Of a stretch of DNA of 64,000 nt, positions 33,650 to 44,101 are shown in pieces. Made by a program: the position numbers and the translations under genes. This DNA comes from Xanthomonas phaseoli pv. phaseoli (GTDB taxonomy: Bacteria > Pseudomonadota > Gammaproteobacteria > Xanthomonadales > Xanthomonadaceae). The stretch spans positions 4,650,001 through 4,714,000 of the forward strand of contig CP094243.1 of NCBI GenBank assembly GCA_022749655.1. Reading direction: 5' to 3'. Under the pieces are notes generated by a model. That model ran no database searches and was not told the DNA's origin. It was given only the letters and a program-made list of their open reading frames with translations. Numbering within the stretch: the first letter of the stretch is position 1; each line of letters starts with the position of its first letter.

Positions 33650-34251
33650 CACGTGCGCCCTTCCGGCAACAGGAACAGTTGGCGCACGCGCCCCCAGTGC
33701 TCCAGGTCCAGCTCCAGCGCGATTGCATCCGGCAACGCTTCAAGCCCGCCGCTCCAGCCATCGCTCCATTGCGCCCGGTAATGGAATGCCACCGCCGCCG
33801 AACGCACGCCGCGCAAAAGCACCTGCGGCGTGCCAGCTGCCGCGCCGTCGAGCGCAGGACGTGCGCTGCGCTCCAGCCGCCCCTCCACGACCCGGTATTC
33901 CACGTATTGCAGCGACGCACGCGGCGCCTGGTCCGGATTGCTCCAGCCACGTCGCACAAACCCGAACAACGGCCCGTACGTTCCAGGCGCACTGGCGACA
34001 AATGCACTGCGTGCGGCGCTGCCCTCGCTGTTGCGCGTGCGGCGCACGGCAGCCTGCTGCAGGTCGCTGCGCAGCAGGCCATGGGCCAATTGCAACTCGC
34101 GGATCTGCTGCAGCCGCGCACGCACGGCATCGCGCTGGTCGATGCTCTGCCGCATCACCATCACCGCAGCTGCGGCCACCAGTGCGAACACCGCCAGCGC
34201 CACCAGCAATTCGATCAAGGTGAAGCCGCGCGTGCGCTGTTTGCGGATCAT
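33649..34251 (-). CDS. xcsJ: Type II secretion minor pseudopilin J (Xcs)
   Basis: Minor pseudopilin of 200 residues. The prepilin leader MIRKQRTRG is followed by FTLIELLVALAVFALVAAAA with Glu at +5, the site processed and methylated by the prepilin peptidase. The globular part contains GPLFGFVRRGWSNPDQAPR, common in GspJ. The start at 34251 overlaps the xcsI stop as ATGA. Confidence 0.92.
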   Translation of the reverse strand: MIRKQRTRGFTLIELLVALAVFALVAAAAVMVMRQSIDQRDAVRARLQQIRELQLAHGLLRSDLQQAAVRRTRNSEGSAARSAFVASAPGTYGPLFGFVRRGWSNPDQAPRASLQYVEYRVVEGRLERSARPALDGAAAGTPQVLLRGVRSAAVAFHYRAQWSDGWSGGLEALPDAIALELDLEHWGRVRQLFLLPEGRT

Positions 34252-34628
34252 TCGGCGCTCCGCAGGATAGTCAGACCGGCAACTTCCTGCGCCTGGCCTG
34301 CGGGGCGCACGCGCACCTGGATTTGCAACAAGCCTGCAGCGCTGGCCGGCGTCGACTGGCGCTGCCATTCCCAGCTACGCCCGCCGAGCACCACCTGCCC
34401 GTGCGCAGGCGCGCCGATCGCGGCAGCCGGCGCCAGCGTCGCCTCGATCGCCTGGTTTTCCGCCACCACCGCGGCCAACGCACGCTCCTCCAGCACCACG
34501 GCGGTGCGGGTACTCTCGCCGGAAAGGTTCAACAGGCCGACCGCCGCCATGGCGAAGATCGCCAGCGCGACGATCAGTTCGAGCAGCGAGAATCCACCTG
34601 ATGCGCGTGCGTCAGCGAGATGGCGCAT
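34248..34628 (-). CDS. xcsI: Type II secretion minor pseudopilin I (Xcs)
   Basis: Minor pseudopilin of 126 residues that starts the tip complex with J and K. The leader MRHLADARASGG is followed by FSLLELIVALAIFAMAAVGL with Glu at +5. The small C-terminal domain includes AAVVAENQAIEA. It overlaps xcsH by 17 bases and xcsJ by ATGA. Confidence 0.9.
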   Translation of the reverse strand: MRHLADARASGGFSLLELIVALAIFAMAAVGLLNLSGESTRTAVVLEERALAAVVAENQAIEATLAPAAAIGAPAHGQVVLGGRSWEWQRQSTPASAAGLLQIQVRVRPAGQAQEVAGLTILRSAE

Positions 34629-35124
34629 CAACCTGCACCACGCCTGCGGCATCGACCACGACCTGCACCTGTTGCCGGCCGTCGCCCAACGCGATGCGCT
34701 GCGGTGTGGCCGCACCGGTGGGATCGAAGCGCACACTCACGCGTCTGCTGTCGGCGGGCAGCTGCGCCTGGATGCCTTGCGGCCAGCGCATCGCGGCAAA
34801 TGGCGCTTGATCCAAGGCAACCCACTGCTGCTGCGCCTGGCGACGGAAACCGTAACCGCCGGCATCGATGCCGACCTCCACCATGCGCAAACTCAGGATC
34901 GCTTCGTCGCGTGCATGTATCAGCGCGCTGGCCAGCGTGTCGGCATGATCGTGCAGATCGCGGCGCGTATCCGGCAAGGTCATCACCACCAACGTGCTGG
35001 CCAGCGCGGCAATGACCAGCACGGCAAGCATCTCGAGCAAGGTGAAGCCACGCGCGCTGCGGTTTGCCACGCGCATCCGCAGGCGCGGGGAACACTGCCC
35101 TGGTGGGACCAGCATTGCAGACAT
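34612..35124 (-). CDS. xcsH: Type II secretion minor pseudopilin H (Xcs)
   Basis: Minor pseudopilin. MRVANRSARG followed by FTLLEMLAVLVIAALAST is the prepilin cleavage region with Glu at +5. I give the ATG at 35124 because the other genes here are nearly end to end; a start at 35076 gives a shorter, more usual leader of ten residues, and a GTG at 35133 abuts the xcsG stop. The globular domain ends QVQVVVDAAGVVQVDAPSR. Confidence 0.85.
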   Translation of the reverse strand: MSAMLVPPGQCSPRLRMRVANRSARGFTLLEMLAVLVIAALASTLVVMTLPDTRRDLHDHADTLASALIHARDEAILSLRMVEVGIDAGGYGFRRQAQQQWVALDQAPFAAMRWPQGIQAQLPADSRRVSVRFDPTGAATPQRIALGDGRQQVQVVVDAAGVVQVDAPSR

Positions 35125-35133
35125 GGCCGGCAC

Positions 35134-35598
35134 TCAGCGCCAGTTGCCGATATCGGCATTATCGGCGTCGCCACCTTCGGCACCGTCTGCGCCGAACGAG
35201 TAAACGTCGAAGCCGCCATGGCGGCCCGGGCGCCAGTACTGGTATGCATGCCCCCATGGGTCTTCCGGCAGCCGGCGGATATAGCCGCCCTGCCGGTAGC
35301 GTTCCGGCCGTGCCAATCCGCTCGGCGGGTTGAGCAGGGCCTGCAGCCCTTGTTCGGTGCTCGGGTAGCTGAGGTTGTCCAGGCGATAGGTTTCCAGCGC
35401 CTGCTCCAGTACCGCGACGTCGGCGCGGGCTTTTTCCACCATCGCGCGATCCTGGCTGGGCATCACATTGATCATCACCACGGTGGCGAGCAGGCCGATG
35501 ATGACGATGACCACCATCAGTTCGACCAGGGTGAAGCCACGCGTGCGACGACGTGCCGTCAGCGAGCGAACGCGTGCACGAGGGTGGATGAACTGCAT
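35134..35598 (-). CDS. xcsG: Type II secretion major pseudopilin G (Xcs)
   Basis: Main subunit of the pseudopilus that pushes substrates through the secretin. The leader MQFIHPRARVRSLTARRRTRG precedes FTLVELMVVIVIIGLLATVV, with Glu at +5. YPSTEQGLQALLNPPSG and GYIRRLPEDPWGHAYQYW are characteristic GspG segments, followed by the calcium-loop region DVYSFGADGAEGGDADNADI. The start at 35598 follows TTGGAGA; an in-frame TTG at 35610 is part of that site. Confidence 0.94.
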   Translation of the reverse strand: MQFIHPRARVRSLTARRRTRGFTLVELMVVIVIIGLLATVVMINVMPSQDRAMVEKARADVAVLEQALETYRLDNLSYPSTEQGLQALLNPPSGLARPERYRQGGYIRRLPEDPWGHAYQYWRPGRHGGFDVYSFGADGAEGGDADNADIGNWR

Positions 35599-35625
35599 GA
35601 GGATCTCCAAGATGAGAGGCCGCGC

Positions 35626-36828
35626 TCAGCCAAGCGCGAGAGTGTTGAATTGCAGGATGGGCAGCAGGATCGACAACACGATGACCGCCACCACGCCGCC
35701 GAGCAGCACGATGATGGCCGGCTCCAACAGGCTCATCGCGGCGGCGGTAAAGGCCTCGAATTCGCGTTCCAGGTAATCGGCGGCACGCTCCAGCATCGGC
35801 GCCAGGCGTCCGCTGTTCTCGCCGCTGGAGGCCATGTACAGCAGCGTCGGCGGAAACACCCCCGCACGCTTCATGGCCGCGGCCAGGCTGCCGCCTTCGC
35901 GGATCGCGGTGACCATGCTGTCGGTGGCCAGGCGTAGTGCGCGGTTGTCCACGGTACGCGCGGCAATCATCAGCCCCTCCATCAACGGCAAGCCGCTGTT
36001 GACCATGATCGCCAGGGTGCGCGCCATGCGCGCGGCGTGCAGATCGCGAATCAGCCGGCCCAGCAGCGGCGCACGCAAGAGCACCCGGTCTGCGGCCAGG
36101 CGCAGCGCAGGGCGCTGGAGCAGCCGTGCCATTGCAACCAGCGCCACCACCAGGGCAACCAGCAACGGGATGCCTGCGTGCAGCAGAAACTGCGACACGC
36201 CGATGACCACGCGCGTCAGCCACGGCAACGTGCGGCCCATCGAATCGAACTGGTCCACCACCTTGGGCACCACGAAGGTCATCAGCACGATCACCACCGC
36301 ACCGGCCGTCGCTGCCAGCGCCGCCGGATACACCAATGCAGACTGCAATTTGCTGCGCACCTGCGCCTGGCGTTCGAGCAGATCGGCCAGTCGTTCCAGC
36401 ACCTGCGGCAACGCACCCGCGCTTTCGCCGGCGGCCACCATCGCGCGATACAACGCAGGGAACGCCTTGCCCTGGCGTGCCATCGCGTCGGACAGTCGGA
36501 ATCCTTCGACCACCAATGCATGCGTCTGGCTGGTGACCCGACGCACGCCGCGGCGTTCGGACTGGGTGCCGATGGTGCGCAAGGCCTCTTCCAGCGGTGC
36601 GGTCTCCACCAGCGTGGCGAGCTGGCGGGTGAACAGCACCAGATCCTTGCCGCTGAAGCGCGCTGCTCGCCCAGCCGTGCTGGCGGTCGCGGCCGCAGCC
36701 TCCACACGCACCGGCACCCATTGCCGTTGTTCCAGCTGCACACGTGCGCCGTGCACGCTGTCGGCACTGATGACGCCGTGCCGGTTGCGCCCGTGCAGAT
36801 CGAGCACGGTGTAATCAAACTGCGGCAT
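35626..36828 (-). CDS. xcsF: Type II secretion inner-membrane platform protein F (Xcs)
   Basis: Polytopic platform protein of 400 residues. It has the duplicated GspF/PilC domain: first copy around 60-190 (FTRQLATLVETAPLEEALRT, YRAMVAAGESAGALPQVLER) and second around 265-390 (ARTLAIMVNSGLPLMEGLMI, LLYMASSGENSGRLAPMLER), each followed by membrane helices. It overlaps the end of xcsE by 14 bases. Confidence 0.94.
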   Translation of the reverse strand: MPQFDYTVLDLHGRNRHGVISADSVHGARVQLEQRQWVPVRVEAAAATASTAGRAARFSGKDLVLFTRQLATLVETAPLEEALRTIGTQSERRGVRRVTSQTHALVVEGFRLSDAMARQGKAFPALYRAMVAAGESAGALPQVLERLADLLERQAQVRSKLQSALVYPAALAATAGAVVIVLMTFVVPKVVDQFDSMGRTLPWLTRVVIGVSQFLLHAGIPLLVALVVALVAMARLLQRPALRLAADRVLLRAPLLGRLIRDLHAARMARTLAIMVNSGLPLMEGLMIAARTVDNRALRLATDSMVTAIREGGSLAAAMKRAGVFPPTLLYMASSGENSGRLAPMLERAADYLEREFEAFTAAAMSLLEPAIIVLLGGVVAVIVLSILLPILQFNTLALG

Positions 36829-38306
36829 ACGCGTCTTCCTGTTGGCGGGTGACGCGCAGTGCTTCTTCCAGCGTGGTCAGGCCCTGCAGCACCGCCGCGC
36901 GTGCCGCATCGCCCAGCCGCGGTGCGCGCGCGAAGGCCACCGCAGCCAATGCATCTTCGTCGGCGTTATCGCCGATCAGGCGGCGCATCGCATCGTCCAC
37001 GGCAATGGCTTCGTAGATGCCCACGCGCCCGACGTATCCGCTGTGGTGGCAGGCGTTGCAGCCCACCGCTGTGTAGATCGCCGCATCGGCCGGCGCTTCC
37101 AACAGGTGGGCCGTTCCGGCGTCGATCGGCCGTGCACTGCGGCATTGCGTGCACAAGCGCCGCACCAGCCGCTGCGCCAGGATCAGTCGCAGGCTGGAAG
37201 CCAGCAAGAACGGCTCGATTCCCATATCGCGCAACCGCGTGACGGCGCCCACCGCATCGTTGGTGTGCACGGTGGAAAGCACCAGATGGCCGGTGAGGCT
37301 GGCCCGTACCGCAATCTGCGCGGTCTCGGTGTCGCGGATCTCGCCGATCATCACCACGTCCGGGTCCTGGCGCAGGATCGCGCGCAGGCCGGCGGCGAAG
37401 GTCATGCCGACACGTGCGTTGACCTGGGTCTGGCCGACACCGTCGATGGCGTATTCCACCGGGTCTTCCACGGTGAGGATATTGCGCGAGCCATCGTTGA
37501 GCAGGCTCAGCGCCGCGTACAAGGTCGTGGTCTTGCCAGAGCCGGTGGGGCCGGTGACCAGCACGATGCCATTGGGCACCTGCAATGCACGCTGCACGGT
37601 GTGCATCGCCGCAGGTGGCATGCCCAGCTGCGCCAGCGACAGCGTGCCCTGCTCCTTGTCCAGGATACGCAGCACCACCCGTTCGCTACCGCGCGTGGGC
37701 AACGTGGACACCCGCACGTCCAGTGCCTTGGCCCCCATCACCAGCGACACGCGCCCATCCTGCGGGATGCGCTTTTCGGCAATATCCAGCCGCGCCATCA
37801 CCTTGACGCGCGACACCAGCAGCGGTGCGATGCGTCCGGGCAGCGTGGCCGCCTCGCGCATCACGCCATCCACGCGCAGGCGCACGCACGCGCAAGCGCG
37901 ATTCGTAGGATTCCAGATGCACGTCGGATGCACCCAGCCGTGCGGCCTCGGCGATGATGCCGTTGATCAGGCGGATGATCGGCGCATCGTCCTGGCTCTC
38001 GAGCAGATCGGCAGTGGGGATGTCGTCGATCAACGAATCCAGGCTGCCATGCAGATCCAGCGCTTCCACCTGCACGCCTTGCTCCAGCCCGGCATCGGCG
38101 TAGATCTCCGACACATGCCGGTCGAACACCGACGGCGCCAGCGTGCGAACCTGCAACGGCATCCCTAACGCGCGGCGCAACTCGATGAGGGCCTGCACAT
38201 CGCCACCTTCGCGCAAACCGATCTGCGCGGCGGTGTCGCTGCCAAGCAGCACTACGCCGTGACGCTTGGCGAAGGCATAGGAAATGCTGGGGCGGGCGGC
38301 ACTCAT
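36815..38306 (-). CDS. xcsE: Type II secretion ATPase E (Xcs), with a 4-base duplication near 37887
   Basis: Cytoplasmic hexameric ATPase powering pseudopilus assembly. The N-terminal domain begins MSAARPSISYAFAKRHGVV. The catalytic domain has Walker A GPTGSGKTT, Asp-box sequence VEDPVEYAIDGVGQTQVN, Walker B DPDVVMIGEIRDTETAQIA and a Cys pair arrangement CTQC ... CNAC typical of the zinc-binding CM subdomain. At ESRLRVR the unit CACG is repeated on the plus strand (37883-37890); removing one copy joins the frames as RLRVDGVMREAATLPG. As written the protein stops soon after the N-terminal part. Either an assembly error or a true mutation that would stop Xcs. Confidence 0.93.
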
Positions 38307-38310
38307 GGCA

Positions 38311-40389
38311 TCAACGCTGGACGGGACGCGCGCCGGGCGCAGGTGGCGTTGCAGGTGCCGGCGCAACGGACGACGGACCGGCCGGCAGCTGTGGCGGCTG
38401 CGCACGCAGGTAGTCGCGCACCAGCGCATCCAGCGCCGCTTCCGGATCGCCATCGGCCAGCTGACGCTCGCGCAGGTAGTTGTAGCGCGGCGCGGTCATG
38501 CGCTGGGCATCGGCTGCATCGCGAATGATGGTGGGGCGAATGAACACCATCAAATTGGTCTTGTCGCGGTTGCGCGATTTGTGCCGGAACAACGCGCCCA
38601 GGCCGGGCACATCGCCAAGTAACGGCACCTTTTCCACGGTCTGGCGGTCGTTCTGGTCGAGCAGGCCGCCAAGCGCGACGATGGCGCCGTTTTCCACCAC
38701 CACGCGTGTTTCGATCTGGCGCTTGTTGAACACCAGCTCCGACGATTGCGCGCTGACCGGCCCGGCAATCGCCGAGACTTCCTGCTTGATCGCCAGCGTG
38801 ATGCCGCCGGCGGTGTTGATCTGCGGGCGTACTTCCAGCTCCACGCCCACATCTTGGCGCTGGATGGTGCGGAATGGGTTGTCGTTGGCCGCGCCGAGCA
38901 CTTCGCCGGTGGTGATCGGCACCTCCTGGCCTACCAGGATGCGCGCCTGCTCGTTGTCCAGCGTCATGATCGAGGGCGTGGACAACAGGTTGGAGCCGGT
39001 GTCGCTCTTGACCGCATCGATGATCATGCCGAACACCGCATCGTTGCTTTGCCCGGCCAGGCCGATCAAGCCGCCACTCAAGCCCAGCAACGATTGCGCA
39101 GCCACATTGCGCGCCTGTTCCAGCACCGAATCGTCGTCGGCATTGCCGCTGCGCGTGCCAGCTGCCGCCGCTGCCAGCGGCACGATGCCTGGCGCCGCGC
39201 CGCTGTATTGCGTGGCGAGCAAGGGCACCGTGCCATTGCGGCCAGCCAGCAGCAGCTGCACGCCCAGGCGCTTGGCGGCGGTGTCTGAAATCTCCACCAC
39301 GATCGCTTCGACCAATACCTGCTCGCGATGCACATCCAGCTGCCGGATCACATCCATCAAGGCGCGCTGGGTTTCCGGATCGGCATTGATGATCAACGCA
39401 TTGGAGCCTGGGTAGCGCACGATCACCGGGCGCTTGCCTGCCGCCGGCGCGATCACCTGCGTCTGCGCCGCGCCGCTCGCGGTGGCCACATCCACTGCAT
39501 TGGTACGTGTTTCTTGCCCGGCCTGCGCCTCGTTGCCTGGCGTCTGCCCGACCAGCTGCTGCAGTACCGGCAACAATTGCTCCGCGCTGGCGTGCTGCAG
39601 GCGCACCACGCTGACGTCGCCGCGGCGCTCGGCGCGCCCGTCCAGATCGACTGCGGTGCGTACCACGCGCTGCAGCAGCGCGGGGTCGCCACGCACGATC
39701 AAGGAATTGCTGCTTTCCACCGGCAACACCGACAACACATTGCTGCGCTCGCCGCCTTGCCCGAACAGCGAGGTCAAGGTGCGCGCCAGTTCCTGCGCCG
39801 AGCTATTGCGCAGCGTCACCGTATCGATGGCCGCACGGTCGGTATCGATCTGCGCCACCAGCGTGCGGATGCGTCGCAGGTTATCGGCGTAGTCGGCAAT
39901 CAACAGGCTATTGCCTTGCGGCATCGCCATGATCACGCCACCGCGCCCGACCAGCGGCTTGAGGATTTCTGCCGCGCTGCGTGCTTCCACGCGCTGCAGG
40001 GTGAAGACCTGCGTGGCAAATCCCAGGTTGCCGTTGGCGGCGCTACCCGGCTGCTGGGCGGCGGTGTCGTCGGGAATGATGCGGTAGGTCGATGGCCCGC
40101 TGGATACCGCAATCAATCCATTGGCACGCAGCACGGCCAGCAGCATGCCCAGCAGATCGGCTTCGGACATCGCCTGCGCGCGCGCCACGTTGACCGAGCC
40201 CTGCACACGCGTGTCCACGATGAAGGTAATGCCGGTGGCGCGCGAGACGTCCTGGATGAAAGCGCGCAGGTCCACGTCCTGCAGGCGCACTGCCGGCGCA
40301 TCGGCAGCATGCAGTGCGGTCATCGGCACTGCGGGTAGCGCGAACAACAACGCGGCCGAGAGCAGCCAGAGCGGGCGGACAGCAATCAT
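38311..40389 (-). CDS. xcsD: Type II secretion secretin D (Xcs)
   Basis: Outer-membrane secretin of 692 residues that forms the exit channel. A signal peptide (ends around HAADA) is followed by the N0 domain (LQDVDLRAFIQDVSRATGIT), N1-N3 repeats, a long Ala-rich insertion in N3, and the C-terminal secretin domain with VPLLGDVPGLGALFRHKS and TNLMVFIRPTII. The extreme C-terminus is Pro/Ala-rich. A start at 40389 overlaps the xcsC stop as ATGA. Confidence 0.95.
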   Translation of the reverse strand: MIAVRPLWLLSAALLFALPAVPMTALHAADAPAVRLQDVDLRAFIQDVSRATGITFIVDTRVQGSVNVARAQAMSEADLLGMLLAVLRANGLIAVSSGPSTYRIIPDDTAAQQPGSAANGNLGFATQVFTLQRVEARSAAEILKPLVGRGGVIMAMPQGNSLLIADYADNLRRIRTLVAQIDTDRAAIDTVTLRNSSAQELARTLTSLFGQGGERSNVLSVLPVESSNSLIVRGDPALLQRVVRTAVDLDGRAERRGDVSVVRLQHASAEQLLPVLQQLVGQTPGNEAQAGQETRTNAVDVATASGAAQTQVIAPAAGKRPVIVRYPGSNALIINADPETQRALMDVIRQLDVHREQVLVEAIVVEISDTAAKRLGVQLLLAGRNGTVPLLATQYSGAAPGIVPLAAAAAGTRSGNADDDSVLEQARNVAAQSLLGLSGGLIGLAGQSNDAVFGMIIDAVKSDTGSNLLSTPSIMTLDNEQARILVGQEVPITTGEVLGAANDNPFRTIQRQDVGVELEVRPQINTAGGITLAIKQEVSAIAGPVSAQSSELVFNKRQIETRVVVENGAIVALGGLLDQNDRQTVEKVPLLGDVPGLGALFRHKSRNRDKTNLMVFIRPTIIRDAADAQRMTAPRYNYLRERQLADGDPEAALDALVRDYLRAQPPQLPAGPSSVAPAPATPPAPGARPVQR

Positions 40390-41204
40390 TGCGGGCGCTT
40401 CAAGGTCATGGTGTGGGTCTGGCCGTCGCGGCGGTAGGTCAGCGTGGCGCTCTGGCCATCGCGCAATTCTTCCTGCAACTCGCGCAGATGCTCTGCATCG
40501 AGCGTGCGGCCATTGATCTGGGTCAGCACATCGCCCGGCGCCAAGCCGGCCTGACGCAGCAGCGCGCCATCGCCGCGCGGCATGATGGTGAAACCGCCGC
40601 CATCGGCGCTGGCGCGCAAGCCGGCACTTGCGAGCAACTGCTGCGGGTCGACGGCGGTGGCTGCGCTCGTGCCTGCTGCCGCGCTGACATTCGATTGCAC
40701 TGCTGCCGCGACGGCAGCCGATGCGGTGGGGCCCGCTGCTGCAGGAGGGAGCGCTGCTGCCGCAGCAGCGGATTCACCCAATGCAATGCGACGCACACTG
40801 CCGCCCGCGCGCACCAGCACATGATCGGCCGCGATCGCCTGCACCACCACGCCGGGCGCAACCGTGTCGCCTACGCGATAGACGCCTTGCCGACCGTCGC
40901 TACCGCTGAGATAGGCGGCCGCCTGGGTGCCGCCAGCACGCACGCCGTGCAGCACGATGCCATCGCTGTTGGCGTCGGATGCGATGCGATAGAACACATC
41001 GCGACGCAATGCCGACACGTCGGGACGCGTGACCGAAGTGCGCTGCGCAGTGCCCAATGGCCCGATCGGCGTGAGCACCAGCCACAACAGGCGCACACCT
41101 TGCAGCACCAGCAATGCAACCACGCCGCACGCCACCGCCGTGCGAGCGCCCGGCGCCAGCAACAAGGAATTCAACGAGGGCCAGGCGCGCTGCAAAGCGG
41201 ACAT
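40386..41204 (-). CDS. xcsC: Type II secretion protein C (Xcs)
   Basis: Inner-membrane protein that couples the platform to the secretin. The 272-residue protein has one membrane helix (about residues 20-42), the HR domain that contacts secretin N0 (DVFYRIASDANSDGIVLHGV, YRVGDTVAPGVVVQAIAADH), an Ala-rich linker of about 60 residues, and a C-terminal PDZ domain (LASAGLRASADGGGFTIMPR, GLAPGDVLTQINGRTLD). It is the first gene of xcsC-N. Confidence 0.92.
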   Translation of the reverse strand: MSALQRAWPSLNSLLLAPGARTAVACGVVALLVLQGVRLLWLVLTPIGPLGTAQRTSVTRPDVSALRRDVFYRIASDANSDGIVLHGVRAGGTQAAAYLSGSDGRQGVYRVGDTVAPGVVVQAIAADHVLVRAGGSVRRIALGESAAAAAALPPAAAGPTASAAVAAAVQSNVSAAAGTSAATAVDPQQLLASAGLRASADGGGFTIMPRGDGALLRQAGLAPGDVLTQINGRTLDAEHLRELQEELRDGQSATLTYRRDGQTHTMTLKRPQ

Positions 41205-41304
41205 CCGTCTCAGGATTTCGATTGGATGACAGAATGCGGCGACAATGTGTCAGTTCGAAGAAGCCGATGACAAATACCGACACACGGCGCCACATGGAAA
41301 ATGC

Positions 41305-41338
41305 AAAACGCCCGCCATGCAATGCACAGCGGGCGTTT
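41305..41338. terminator. Terminator between the TonB receptor and xcsC
   Basis: AAAACGCCCGC and GCGGGCGTTT face each other across 13 bases. On the minus strand the stem follows the receptor stop at 41364 and is followed by TTTT, so receptor transcripts should mostly end before xcsC. Confidence 0.75.
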
Positions 41339-41363
41339 GCGATACGGGCAACCGCACCTCAAA

Positions 41364-44024
41364 TCAGAAGCGCGCTGTCACACTGATGTCATAGCTGATG
41401 CCGGGCTGGTAGGTGTACAGGTCCACCCGGTTGCTCCCCACCTTCTGGTACTCCTGGTACTTGGTCTTGAGCAGGTTGCGCGCGGCAAAATTCACCGACA
41501 CCGTATCGCCCGACCACGCCAGCCCCTTCTTGATCACCAGATCCAGCGAGGTGCCCGGTTTGTCGATGTAGTCAGGCTGCCCGGGGCGACCACGCGCGGA
41601 CACCCGCTCGCCCACGTAGTTGGCGATCAGTGTCGCCTGGCTGTGCGTGCTCTCGCTTTCCACGCCGATCTGCAGGTTGGCGATGTCATCGGACTGGCCT
41701 TGCAAGGCCGAGCCATCGCGAATGAACAAGGTTGCCTGCACCGGTGCACTGAAGCCGAACGGCTGCACCGTATCGCCATCGCTGGCACTGACCTTGGACT
41801 TGGTGCGCGTGTAGTTGCCGGACACGAACATGCGCTTGTCGCCCCACCAGTCGGCAGCGATCGGCAACTGCAGATACTTCTTGGCCTCCAGCTCCACGCC
41901 ATACAGCGTGGCCTTGGGCGCATTGATGAAGCTCTGCACGATGCCGCCGCCGGGGGCGTCGTTGACGATGGCTTCGATCGGCTTGTCGATGTTCTTGTAG
42001 AACGCGCCGACGGTGACGTACTGGCCCGGTTCGAAGAACCATTCGTAGCGCGCATCCAGGTTGACCAGCTCGCTATCGACCAAAAACGGGTTGCCGAAGA
42101 ATTGGCGGTCGATGTCCGGGTCCAGATACTGCTGTGGCGCCATTTCGCGAAATTGCGGGCGTGCGATGGTCTTGGAAGCGCCAAAGCGCAGCTGCTGGTT
42201 CTCGGCAAAATTCCAGGTGAGCGTGGCCGACGGCAGCGCATAGCTGTTCTGCAACGGTGCCACGCCGTCCTGGCGCGTGCCGCTGAAGATGTCGTACGGA
42301 TGCACCGCCTGGGTGGCGTCTTCATAACGCACGCCCGCCGTGGCGCGCAGTGTCGGCACGATCTCGCCCTCCGCCTGCAGATACGCCGCCTTGACCTTCA
42401 AGGTCGCCTCGTAGGCGGCCGCACCGAAACTGCCGGTGGTTTCGCGCAGGCGCAGCAGATCGTTGCTGAGGTTGTAATCGGAGAACAGATAATCCACGCG
42501 CTGATACTGGTTCAGGAACGGCAGCGGGCCGTCCAGCGCCAGGAAGCGGAATTCGCGGCTCCACGCGCTGCGGTCGTTGTCCAGATAGGCCAGGCCGCCC
42601 TTGACGGTGAGGTCGTGCTCCATCGGCAAGCGCCAGGTGACATCCACGCCGCCGCTGGCCACCTTGTCGTCGACCTTGCTGAAGCGGGTGTAGTTCTGCA
42701 CCCGCGAGGCGTCGTGCGCCCAGTAACCATCCAGCCGCTCGTAGCGAATGCCGGTTTCGTACGGCACATCGCGGCTGGCGTTGGCCACTGCAGCCCGCCA
42801 TTCGATCTTCAGGTCATCGTATTGGCCGAACGCGTGCGTGCCGCGCAGCTGGTTGTTGATCAACTGCCGCGCGCGTACCACTCGGTGTTGTCGTCGCGCA
42901 CGTCAAAACCTGCCAGCTCGTCGCGACCGGCGCGGCTGCGCGCCACCTTCAAGGTGTCGTGCACGTACAACGTGGTCCAGCCGATGGCATGCCGGCCGTA
43001 TTCCCACCCCAGCCCCAGCATGCCGTTGCTGCGCACATTATTGCGGGTGGTGGCGAAGTCGTAATTGGAATTGAACTCGACGCTGTCGCCGACAAAGATA
43101 CCGTCCTGCTGCTTGCCGGTGCGCGTGCGCCACTCGTTGTCGTAGCTGGCCACCGCGATAACACCCAGTTTCGCCTCGCCCACGTCCATGCTGTAACCGG
43201 CGCTGCCGCCGACATTGACGTCCGGAGCGATGCTGTCCTTTCCTGCAGCACATACAGGTTGGCATCGTTCAAACTGCGCCCGATGCGGCGGATGTCTTCG
43301 CGCGAAAAGCTGCCCAGATCGACCCGGCGGCCGGTCCTGATCGCATCGCGCAAGGCAGCAGGCTGCTTGCGCGTACCATCATCAAAACCCCCCACTCGTC
43401 ATCGTCGGAGCCGTAATAGGTCAGGCCTTTTTCGCCGGTGCTGACGCTGTTGGCACCGCCACCCACGGTCAACGACAGGAATGGCTTGTCGGGGATTTCC
43501 ATCGACTGCAGATCGATCACGCCGCCGCCGAATTCGCCCGGATAATCGGCCGAATAGGTCTTTTGCACGGTCACGCTGGCCAGCACGTCGCTGGGGAACA
43601 AGTCCAGCGGCACCACGCGCTGCATCGGCTCGGGGCTGGGCAGCGGCGAACCGTTGAACAACGCCGACGAATAGCGCTCGCCCAGGCCGCGCACATACAC
43701 ATACTTGCCGCGCGACAGGCTCAGCCCGGTGACACGCGTCAGCGCCACCGCGGCGCTGCTGTCGCCAGTGCGCTCCATGTCTTCGCGCGTCACGAACGAG
43801 GCCACTTCGGAGGTTTGCAGCATCGGCTCGGGAATGTATTCGCCACGCACCACGACCTGGTCGAGTTGCTTGGGCACACTGGTACTGGCCGCGCTGGACG
43901 TACTGCTGCCGGCGTCGGCATCGCTGGTGGTCGACTGCGCCATGGCGGCGCCGGACATCAGCAGGGTGGAAATGGAAAGAGACAGGCCCGTCCGCGAAAG
44001 ACGGGCAACAGCAGAGGTTCGCAT
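41364..44024 (-). CDS. TonB-dependent receptor, Oar-like plug, next to xcs (three frame breaks)
   Basis: Outer-membrane receptor. The start at 44024 (MRTSAVARLSRTGLSLSIST) gives a signal peptide ending AMAQ. The plug contains LDQVVVRGEYIPEPML, YVYVRGLGERYSSALFNGSP and YSADYPGEFGGGVIDLQSME. The barrel ends GISYDISVTARF. Breaks lie at the C run 43388-43393 (before FDDGTRKQPAALRDAIRTG), at TTT 43239-43241 (before DSIAPDVNVGGSAGYSMDVG) and in a CG repeat near 42870 (before QLINNQLRGTHAFGQ). All fit small indels. It lies 78 bases after the beta-helix lipoprotein and just before xcs, which suggests a functional link to the secretion system. Confidence 0.9.
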
Positions 44025-44101
44025 CGTGGGAGCCCTGGCAACAGAAAGATGAAGCTGGACGCATCGCACGGCGACCGATGACCGCCGTGCGATGCCATGC
44101 C

